A DNA stretch of 64,000 nt, from the NCBI GenBank assembly GCA_002359185.1, contig DEML01000120.1:1-64000 (forward strand), given 5' to 3'. This document shows positions 1 through 7,127 of this stretch, piece by piece. The notes below the pieces were generated by a model, which ran no database searches, was not told the DNA's origin, and was given only the letters and a program-made list of their open reading frames with translations. The position numbers were made by a program, and so were the translations under genes. This DNA comes from Planctomycetaceae bacterium UBA2671 (GTDB lineage: Bacteria > Planctomycetota > Planctomycetia > Planctomycetales > Planctomycetaceae). The stretch's first letter is position 1; the number at the start of each line of letters is the position of its first letter.

Positions 1-8
1 AGACAAAT

Positions 9-215
9 TCAACGGACTGTTAGACGAAAATTAAACAGAAGTGCATCTTGGGAAGATGCGACCTCACTCAATTCTTTTCTCAATGATAACCATTCATCAT
101 TTGAATTAAGGTCATCAGTAGCATTCAGTTGTCGATCACTTGTGTAAAGATAAAAGGGCAGTCCAAAAACCAGTATAAGCGAGACCGTAAGTAACCTGTG
201 TTTCAGTAGTGTCAT
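9..215 (-). CDS. Small single-span membrane or exported protein, unknown function
   Basis: A 68-codon gene that begins 12 bases after the stop of the cysteine-hydrolase-like fragment upstream on the same strand, with a short GGA-type ribosome binding site before its ATG. Residues 1-24 form a basic start followed by a hydrophobic stretch (LLTVSLILVFGLPFYLY), so the product should be anchored in, or exported through, the inner membrane. The rest is a short polar tail. No family is recognised. Its place directly behind a putative effector domain would suit an immunity-type partner, but that is inferred from position alone. A spurious reading frame remains possible. Confidence 0.45.
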   Translation of the reverse strand: MTLLKHRLLTVSLILVFGLPFYLYTSDRQLNATDDLNSNDEWLSLRKELSEVASSQDALLFNFRLTVR

Positions 216-227
216 TGATAAGTGTCC

Positions 228-677
228 TTAGCGACGGTTTCTAGCAGATCTGAAATTCCCGTTTTCCAACAAGTCTTCGCCAAAATGGCCGGGTGTAAGT
301 CCTGGAAATCGAAATGGAATCTGATTGGGTTGCTCCCTAGCATTAAATCGTTTAATTGCCCAGTCAGAATCAGTAATACTAAACACAGATTCATCCACAA
401 TTGACACAATGTCTATTGCCCAGTTTACACAATTGTAATTAGAAACATCATAATCAGGAGGGTTTTCAATATCTTCTTTCACTCTTTTTTGAATATATTC
501 CAATTCATTAATGTCAATATTCCACTCTGCATATACTTCATATCTTTTTTCTATTGTACGTACTCCATCTTCATTAACTAGGATTTTACCTTTTGATGTT
601 CTATTTAATAAACCAATTGCATTGGGGTCAAGAGGATAAAAGCCTGCTGCCCCAGGTAGCTTATTTCCATCAAACAC
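228..677 (-). CDS. Detached C-terminal domain (permuted papain/LRAT-like fold) of the upstream large protein
   Basis: This 149-codon frame has a GTG as its first possible start, but reads open further upstream to an 11-bp tandem duplication at 711-732. Removing one duplicate joins it in frame to the end of the large gene at 716-3523, so it is best read as that protein's lost C-terminal domain. Across the junction the protein would contain GHVWIGVFDG and then, about 80 residues later, NYNCVNWA. A His motif before a Cys motif is the order seen in circularly permuted papain-like enzymes (LRAT and some NlpC/P60 relatives), with these residues as candidate catalytic His and Cys. The domain may still be made by frameshifting or by reinitiation at the GTG. 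The family call is an inference from motif order; the frame relationship is directly visible. Confidence 0.6.
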   Translation of the reverse strand: MFDGNKLPGAAGFYPLDPNAIGLLNRTSKGKILVNEDGVRTIEKRYEVYAEWNIDINELEYIQKRVKEDIENPPDYDVSNYNCVNWAIDIVSIVDESVFSITDSDWAIKRFNAREQPNQIPFRFPGLTPGHFGEDLLENGNFRSARNRR

Positions 678-710
678 ACCAATCCAAACATGCCCATAAT
701 CATCTCCAGA

Positions 711-732
711 CTCTACTATATCTCTACTATAT
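711..732. repeat. 11-bp perfect tandem duplication causing a frameshift
   Basis: The unit ctctactatat occurs twice back to back (711-721 and 722-732). It adds 11 bases (2 modulo 3), creating the TAG stop at 716-718 of the large minus-strand gene and moving its C-terminal domain out of frame. A third, partial copy (ctctat) follows at 733, so the tract looks prone to slippage. Confidence 0.9.
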
Positions 733-3523
733 CTCTATCTCTGCCATTGCCAGGTTGGTCAACAAATATTTTCAATTTATAAATGTTATTACGTTTTAGA
801 TTAACAGATATTATCACACTGGCAATAGCGTTTCCTCCCAAACCTCCAGAAGTTGAATTGACAATTGTAGAACCAATTTTATTTGCCACTTGCGGAATCT
901 GATACTCCGGCTCCTTCGGTTTCGCCTGCGGATTTTCAACTCCAGTTAGATTTGCGTTTGTGCTCCGCAGGTCTTCGACGTGGACAATGATTGCGTAGTC
1001 GTAGCCGATCGAGTCGACTTCGTTTCCGTCGGCATCGAAGAGAGTCGTGATCACTTCGCCCGGATCGTAGATCTCCGGGGCATCATAAATTTCTTCGATG
1101 ATGTAGCCGACCAGAATATCATCCGAATCATCTTCCGGCGTGTCATTGTCATCATAAAGTTCGGAGACGCGAATAAAATCCAATTTGCCAGTAACTTCCC
1201 CACACGCACAATCACATTCATCGCCTGCGGTTGGTTCTGAAGCGGGTTCTTCATTCGAGGTGTATTGCTGGAATGCTACTGGTGCAGCCTGAGGGATGGT
1301 TGCATTGCTGGGAGCGGAACTTTGGGTGGGGCTGGATCGATTTGTAGAATAGCCCGAAAGGTAGCCAATTTCGTCATATGCGGCTTCATAATTATAGTCC
1401 CAATAGGAAATCGGCTGATGGGACTGAGCAGCATCGTCGACATGGAATATCGGACTTTGTGCTGTTGCCGAGAAGGGATCAACCGAGCCGCCGGGGGGCT
1501 GGATCTGTTGATTGACATCATTGCGAAATGGCGTAATGACAGAACCTATGGTCTGCTCCATCTCTGGCAAAATATGATTGCCCGTTACATCAAAAGGGGT
1601 GCCCCAGGTATGGCTGTCTGCTGAGTAAGGAAATGTATCGGGATCTTCAAAAATATATCCATTTTGCAATGGCTCGAATGAGCCTGGATCATTTAACGCC
1701 CCGACAAAACCTGACTCATTAATATTTGTGGTTGGATTCGTGGCAGAAAAACTATTGACTGTCCAAGGCTCCAGATATCCACCTTCACCATATTGACTTG
1801 TTGCTGTGATTTTGAAGCCTGCGTCCACATCATTTCCAAGCGTCTCCACTTGCGTCACATAGTGATCCGAATCATAGTAGGGTCTGGAATGATAATAATC
1901 TCCCCGTTCCTTGACCGCCTGCTCCAAGGTTGATTCAACCTTATTCTGCCCTCCCGTGTAATTCGACATCTCACGATCGAGCAGGAAGTAAATTTTGGTA
2001 CTACGATCTCGACTTCCATTTGTGTTGTAAGTTCCACCTGTTTCAGTAAAGCCAACATTATAACTGAAGTCCGACTTATACTCACTATCATGACTGACTT
2101 CATTTTTTGTCGTCGTATCAACACGTCCCTGATTCGTTCGGGTTTCCTCAGAATCGTACCAGCTTACAGTCGATCGCGTGTAGAATCCGAGTTTCGCATC
2201 CAATGGCCCCGAAAGCAAAAGGATCGTGTAATATTGCCGATCACTTCCTGTTCCACCTTTTGTATCGGAATAGCCTGTCGTTTCTGTCTTAGATCTTCTG
2301 AAATCAGATGTGGAGACTCCTCCAGGAATTCTGAAGTTGGTCGATTGATAAGAGTCTTCACTCCAAGTCGTCTTCTCTGTTGTGTACTCATCATAGAATG
2401 TTGAAAATTGGGGACTGTAAGAATCCGATTTGACGGTGGTATCCCCATAGGAAATTGTGGTATAACTCGTCATTCCATCTGAGGAGGTAATATTTGAGGA
2501 CTGTGTGTAGGGTAGTCCCAGAGAATTCTTCCCTCGAATCAGTTTGTGAATTTCCTCCTCTTTAGAGGAGTCGTTCGTCGTGGTTTCTGTATGACTTTTT
2601 GAACTGACAGTATTACCATCACTGCTGGCATCGGATTGTATGTCATGACTGCTGAAACCCGTTGAGAAGAGAATTTCGTAAGCCGACAGACTGTGAGACG
2701 TTGAAAGATCATCGGAGTCCGTCTGAGAGGCAATTGCCTTTAACGAGTAACTCTCAGTGCCGTTGGACCAGGCGTTTTGTGTCTGATGAGATTCTCCGAC
2801 AATCGGTTGAATGACGCTGTTTTCATCAAAATCGTAGCCGCCGCTGCTGACCAGTTCGTAGTGGTCTTTTTGATATTTCTCCTGAGACTGATAACCCGTC
2901 GTGCCCCATTCCAGGACGCTGGCCGAGGATCCTGTGGTCGTTTCGTAGACATAGCCATCGGCATCGGCTGCGGGATCCGGTTCCAGTTCGCCGGTGAGCT
3001 GATTGACCACCTTGGGAGGCTTGCTGGCGACGGTGTGAGCGAATGAGAACTGATTTTCGCTTGAAGTGAAGCCAGTCGAGGTATCGAATTTGGAACTCAT
3101 CACGACCCGGTCACCCGACTGGTAGTTGAACGTGATCGCGGTATCGGGAATGATCAGCGATTCCTGTGTGCGGGAGTCTTCGACGGACCGCAGTGACTCA
3201 CTGGAATTGCGAACGCCGGTCGTGGTGTAGGTGACTCCGCTTTCGGTGTAGGCATCGATGGTTTCATCTTCATCGACTGAGAGCGTTTCCAGGTACCAGC
3301 TGTGCGATTGACTGTTCAGTCCGGTTTCTCCCTCGCCGGTCGCGTAATGCACTCGATCCGAATTGTCGACGCCCCGTTCAGTATAGCTGCTACCGGTGAC
3401 GGATTCGTAGCTGTAATTGTAGATGTCATCGAAGCGGTAGTAGTCGTCAGAAATCAGGGTGACGACAGCCGTGTCGGATGGCTCAGGCTCGGGATTTTCG
3501 GGATCCGGTTGGCGCAGGTTCAC
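716..3523 (-). CDS. Large Ser/Thr/Tyr-rich repetitive protein, truncated at both ends
   Basis: A 935-codon frame of low complexity, rich in Ser, Thr, Tyr, Asp and Gly, with many short degenerate repeats of the type T-x-S-x-Y or YTTTG. A cysteine cluster (DECDCACGE) lies near residue 745. No catalytic domain is recognised in the main body. The only start codons near the beginning are GTGs; there is no signal peptide, although the first residues (LPCAAAQDVN, before the GTG at 3523) look like the end of one. The frame opens at a stop only a few bases from an IS5-like transposase remnant, so the true 5' end was probably removed by that element. At the 3' end the 11-bp duplication cuts off a predicted enzyme-like domain. 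I read it as a decayed or phase-switched surface or secreted protein of the polymorphic effector type; the function is unknown. Confidence 0.7.
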   Translation of the reverse strand: MNLRQPDPENPEPEPSDTAVVTLISDDYYRFDDIYNYSYESVTGSSYTERGVDNSDRVHYATGEGETGLNSQSHSWYLETLSVDEDETIDAYTESGVTYTTTGVRNSSESLRSVEDSRTQESLIIPDTAITFNYQSGDRVVMSSKFDTSTGFTSSENQFSFAHTVASKPPKVVNQLTGELEPDPAADADGYVYETTTGSSASVLEWGTTGYQSQEKYQKDHYELVSSGGYDFDENSVIQPIVGESHQTQNAWSNGTESYSLKAIASQTDSDDLSTSHSLSAYEILFSTGFSSHDIQSDASSDGNTVSSKSHTETTTNDSSKEEEIHKLIRGKNSLGLPYTQSSNITSSDGMTSYTTISYGDTTVKSDSYSPQFSTFYDEYTTEKTTWSEDSYQSTNFRIPGGVSTSDFRRSKTETTGYSDTKGGTGSDRQYYTILLLSGPLDAKLGFYTRSTVSWYDSEETRTNQGRVDTTTKNEVSHDSEYKSDFSYNVGFTETGGTYNTNGSRDRSTKIYFLLDREMSNYTGGQNKVESTLEQAVKERGDYYHSRPYYDSDHYVTQVETLGNDVDAGFKITATSQYGEGGYLEPWTVNSFSATNPTTNINESGFVGALNDPGSFEPLQNGYIFEDPDTFPYSADSHTWGTPFDVTGNHILPEMEQTIGSVITPFRNDVNQQIQPPGGSVDPFSATAQSPIFHVDDAAQSHQPISYWDYNYEAAYDEIGYLSGYSTNRSSPTQSSAPSNATIPQAAPVAFQQYTSNEEPASEPTAGDECDCACGEVTGKLDFIRVSELYDDNDTPEDDSDDILVGYIIEEIYDAPEIYDPGEVITTLFDADGNEVDSIGYDYAIIVHVEDLRSTNANLTGVENPQAKPKEPEYQIPQVANKIGSTIVNSTSGGLGGNAIASVIISVNLKRNNIYKLKIFVDQPGNGRDRDIVEI

Positions 3524-3551
3524 ATCTTGGGCAGCAGCACAAGGAAGCTAA

Positions 3552-3806
3552 CCCGCCCGTCGCAAGCGACGCAGTGCTGTTGAACAGAAGATTGGGCATC
3601 TGAAGAGCGACAATCGGATGCGATGCTGTTTTTTGAAAGGTCTGCCGGGAGATGAAATCAACGCGGTGCTGACAGCAGCGGGATCAAACTTACAGAAACT
3701 GCTGAGGGCGATTGCGCCCGCGCAGATTTTGTGGCTGTGGTGTGTGTTTACAGGAGGAATTTTCGGTATTCAAGCTGGCCCACAACTCGCAGCAGGGTCA
3801 CAATAA
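3552..3806 (+). mobile_element. IS5-like transposase, C-terminal remnant
   Basis: Read from 3552 to the TAA at 3804-3806 the frame gives RRKRRSAVEQKIGHLKSDNR, then LKGLPGDEINAVLTAAGSN and LLRAIAPA. This is the characteristic end of IS5-group DDE transposases (arginine-rich block, VE..IGHLK, LKG..GD..N, LL). The conserved N-terminal and central parts are absent: an in-frame stop lies at 3549-3551 and the opposite-strand gene begins at the same place. No inverted repeats could be identified. It is a dead fragment that marks the edge of a past rearrangement. Confidence 0.75.
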
Positions 3807-3878
3807 GATCAATTCTATACCCCGGAGTTGGTAATTTCTGACCACAAAAATGACAGCGACTTATTCAGGGACGACTAC

Positions 3879-5384
3879 TTATTCCGTACTCGTCTCTGTT
3901 TTAGCGGGTTCGATCTTCAAGAATTTTGCTGGTTCAACTACGAAGGCATATTTAAAGGTCCCTCTTTGCGGTCCGTAGAACCATTCACTGGCCTCGAGTC
4001 CAGAAGCATATTTTTCCCATTGCTTCGTATGAGTGGGTTCGATTCTCCCTCTCACGGGACTCTCCGTGCTCTGAGCAATAGCTTCAGCATCAATATCAGG
4101 CACGTTCAGCTTGGTGACGTTTTTCAGTTCACTTTTAGTAATGGGGAGATATGACGAGCGGTCGTCGGAGATAAATGCAATTCGAGCTGCACGGTAAACG
4201 AAGCGACATTCCACCTCGACAACAACGATATCCCCTTTTCTGAGCGTTACTGTCTCTGAAGCGGGTACTGGTTCTTGAACTCCAAAATATGAGACCAGAC
4301 GACCATTGAGCCATATCTTTCCCGAACCTTTAATCACTCCAACAAAGCTTCCAGAAATTCCGTCTTCGATTGTTTTCCCATCAATTGTTGCTGGTGGCTT
4401 GGATGCGAATTGAGGTATCATTATCCAGCGTGATTCGAATTCAGTGACTCGAGATTCCAGGAGACTCTTTTTCTCACTGTCCTGCTTGGTCAGTGCTGTG
4501 CGGTACCAGAACACCGCACGATTCTGCAATGCAAGACGGACATACCCTGTTTTACGTTCGGCATAATTCCACCATCCATTACCAATCTCAAACGCATCTT
4601 CTGAAGTTCCACTGATATCCTCCTGAGCCAGTTTACTTAGCGTTGAATCTGATCCAGCGGCGATCAATGGCAGCCCTGTTCCCCAGTCATTCTTCCATAA
4701 ACAGTTAAATCGTCCCGAGACCAGGGAGGCTGTAGAATCATCAGGCTTACTGGATAAAATGCTGCGGGCTTCCTGGGCTTTGGGGAAATCGCTTTTGTAT
4801 TCCTGTAAGTATTGTTGATATTCCTCAGTACGTTCTTTAAGGGATTCCAGATTCGCAACCATCGAAGCTGAATTTGCTAAAGCGGAAAACTTCTCTGCGA
4901 GATCGAACTTGTCTGCAAGCACAGCATTGTCAACCAGTTGTAGACATTGTTCCGACATGACGACTGCCTTCGTATTAGCATCAGGATCGAGAGTAATACG
5001 CTCCAGTAGTCTCAAATCCAATTCGAGTTCATCAACTTCGAATTGTTCTGCAAGTCGATTTACGGTCGCCACAACTTTTTCTGACTCTGCAGTACTAGCA
5101 AATATCTCCGAAGCCATTTTGAGAAGAACATATTGTAAGTCGCCAGGAACGCCGGGCCTCTGAGATTCATCTAGTAGTTGTTGAGCCAAAATGAGTTGTT
5201 GACCAGGAGTCTGATCATCAAATTCAGCTTTATAAAGTTTACGGACTAGTTGAGTGGCCGCAGCGAGATCATCTTCTATGGGAACTGGAAGTTTTGCCTG
5301 GCCTGCGAATGTCCAAGCTGCACTGTTTCCAAAGATCAAAAGAACCATGCCAATCAAGAGGGAGAACAATCTTTCCCTATGCAT
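3879..5384 (-). CDS. Exported protein of unknown function, third gene of protease/PDZ group
   Basis: A 501-residue protein with an N-terminal signal peptide (hydrophobic residues about 7-27, cleavage near TFAGQA). Residues about 35-300 are predicted to be mainly helical and resemble a TPR-like or coiled scaffold. The C-terminal half (about 325-410) looks like a beta-rich domain containing GSFVGVIKGSGKIWLNG. No catalytic motif or named family is recognised. It lies 79 bases downstream of the PDZ protein and behind the trypsin-like protease, all on the same strand, so it may be a partner or substrate adaptor of that protease. The chosen ATG has a purine-rich site (aggcgag) just upstream. Confidence 0.75.
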   Translation of the reverse strand: MHRERLFSLLIGMVLLIFGNSAAWTFAGQAKLPVPIEDDLAAATQLVRKLYKAEFDDQTPGQQLILAQQLLDESQRPGVPGDLQYVLLKMASEIFASTAESEKVVATVNRLAEQFEVDELELDLRLLERITLDPDANTKAVVMSEQCLQLVDNAVLADKFDLAEKFSALANSASMVANLESLKERTEEYQQYLQEYKSDFPKAQEARSILSSKPDDSTASLVSGRFNCLWKNDWGTGLPLIAAGSDSTLSKLAQEDISGTSEDAFEIGNGWWNYAERKTGYVRLALQNRAVFWYRTALTKQDSEKKSLLESRVTEFESRWIMIPQFASKPPATIDGKTIEDGISGSFVGVIKGSGKIWLNGRLVSYFGVQEPVPASETVTLRKGDIVVVEVECRFVYRAARIAFISDDRSSYLPITKSELKNVTKLNVPDIDAEAIAQSTESPVRGRIEPTHTKQWEKYASGLEASEWFYGPQRGTFKYAFVVEPAKFLKIEPAKTETSTE

Positions 5385-5463
5385 GAGTCTCGCCTTTCAC
5401 AATCAAGAAAGAATGGAACAAATAGAAACGAATCGATTGACGTTCTCATTTACCGATAATGAA

Positions 5464-6960
5464 TTAGAGTCGTTCGATCAGTTCTTCGATCCGGAAATCC
5501 AGGACATCCACATTGAGACCGAAACTGGCAAAGTAAATGCCAATATTATCGATATCATCAGACACCGGGACGTACAGCAGTCGTCGGCCATCAATATATA
5601 TTTCTCCTTGACCATCCACTTTCACGAGGCGGATACGAAGCTCTCGATTTAACACAGAAGGCTTTCGCTCAATCGGAGGAGACGATCTATAAGGATCTCC
5701 TACGGAAGCGACTAGCTCGCCATTAAAGTAAACTTTCGCATTCAGGAAACACGAACTGCTATGATCATACAGATCGAAGTTCTCCCAAAAGTTAAGGTCG
5801 AAAAACGAGAGGCTCACTCGATCAGTAAATCTTGTCGATGTTTGTGTTGGCTCTTTGATTCGACAAAGGATCTGACAGTCATAATTTTCCCCAGATAACT
5901 TAGGCCTAAAACGAAGCGGATCATAATAATTGGTGGGAGGATCCAAATTGAATTGTGGTGATTTCCGTAATCGCTCGACATTGAAATTCGATCGCTTGTC
6001 TTCGTCACTAGCGACTACTTGATCTCGAATGTCATCCCGATACATCAACTCAGCACGTTGGCTAGGCGGTGGCACACAGCGTTTTTCCAAAGAACGCTTT
6101 TCGTGCATCGCGATTAGATTTTCCAGTTCCTCTACTTGTTCAGTAGAAAAGACTGTTGTCATCCGCTCGGTAAGTCTCAGGGCATCATGCAGTTTATAGT
6201 TGGCAAGTGCTACCTGACACAGAATCATTGGATGCACAGCCTCGTCAACTTCAATCTCTCGTAGAGGATAAGCAAAGTCCGCTGCAACCTCAGGGCGACC
6301 GGAATACAGAGCAATAAATGCACCAAAGATTGCCGACCGATGATCTGGGATGTAGCCAGCTGCCAAAGCGCGAGCCCAGCATGTCTCGGCAAGTTCCGGA
6401 TCTCGTGAAGCCATCATCAGCCCAATAACGACATCTTGATCCCATTGGGGACTGCGGTGTTTGCTGCGGAGGTATTCCATCTCTGGGTGCCATATGGATG
6501 TTCTGACTATCCCGATGATCCCTGATGGAACCTGGAGAGTCCGTTCGATTCCTTGCGACGTAACTATTCTGATCTCCCGGCCTTCGTCAGCGTCAGATTC
6601 GAATGCTACTTCTGTCCACATGATGTTTCCATCAAAATGAGTGAATACATCACCTGGACGAATTCCCAAAGACTCAGCTGGAGACCCCGGAGATACATTC
6701 AGGATTTTTTGCCCGCCGAACGGTGTATTTGATGCTTCCAATATTCCCAGCGATCCGATTTCCTTCCAGGCAGCATCAAAACGTTTTTGGTATTCATCGT
6801 CATCGAGTATCAAACGAAACTCTGGTGAAGTGGCAGGTCCCTTCCAGACAATGGGATCCACGGCAGGTGACTCAGCTCGCAGAATGGAGATCGTACCGTT
6901 AAGGAACAGTAGTATTACACAAGCGAGTGGGAACTTTGTGTGTTGCACAGTCTTACTCAT
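5464..6960 (-). CDS. Exported PDZ-domain protein
   Basis: A 498-residue protein starting at the ATG that immediately precedes a signal peptide (MSKTVQHTKFPLACVILLFL). An upstream in-frame ATG at 7044 would add 28 residues that are not signal-like. A PDZ domain follows at about residues 60-150, with the typical elements ILNVSPGSPAESLGIRPGDVFTHFDG. The middle is helical and repeat-like (TPR-like, about 180-290). The C-terminus is predicted to be beta-rich, with a concanavalin-like look (KVYFNGELVASVGDP, GEIYIDGRRLLYVPV). It lies 167 bases downstream of a trypsin-like protease that itself lacks a PDZ domain, so the pair may divide between two chains what HtrA carries in one. The role is inferred. 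Confidence 0.8.
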   Translation of the reverse strand: MSKTVQHTKFPLACVILLFLNGTISILRAESPAVDPIVWKGPATSPEFRLILDDDEYQKRFDAAWKEIGSLGILEASNTPFGGQKILNVSPGSPAESLGIRPGDVFTHFDGNIMWTEVAFESDADEGREIRIVTSQGIERTLQVPSGIIGIVRTSIWHPEMEYLRSKHRSPQWDQDVVIGLMMASRDPELAETCWARALAAGYIPDHRSAIFGAFIALYSGRPEVAADFAYPLREIEVDEAVHPMILCQVALANYKLHDALRLTERMTTVFSTEQVEELENLIAMHEKRSLEKRCVPPPSQRAELMYRDDIRDQVVASDEDKRSNFNVERLRKSPQFNLDPPTNYYDPLRFRPKLSGENYDCQILCRIKEPTQTSTRFTDRVSLSFFDLNFWENFDLYDHSSSCFLNAKVYFNGELVASVGDPYRSSPPIERKPSVLNRELRIRLVKVDGQGEIYIDGRRLLYVPVSDDIDNIGIYFASFGLNVDVLDFRIEELIERL

Positions 6961-7127
6961 AATGAAACCAATTCTGGAGGAACAACGCTTGTGAACATCG
7001 CCTGCATGGAAGTATTGGACTAAATAAGATTGCGTCTGAAACATCGTGCTATCAACTGTAGTAATATGAAATCTCTCACAACGAAACTACTCGGGATTTC
7101 TGTACTCATCTTGAATACATGATTGAA

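Noticed and set aside
716..3523. Classical RHS/YD-repeat protein
   Set aside because: The protein is rich in Tyr, Thr and Ser, but lacks the regular GxxxRYxYDxxGRL repeats and the RHS core motif, so I leave the family open.
3879..4154. Plus-strand frames over the minus-strand 501-residue gene
   Set aside because: They lack signal peptides, motifs and ribosome sites and lie wholly inside a well-supported gene on the other strand or its margin.
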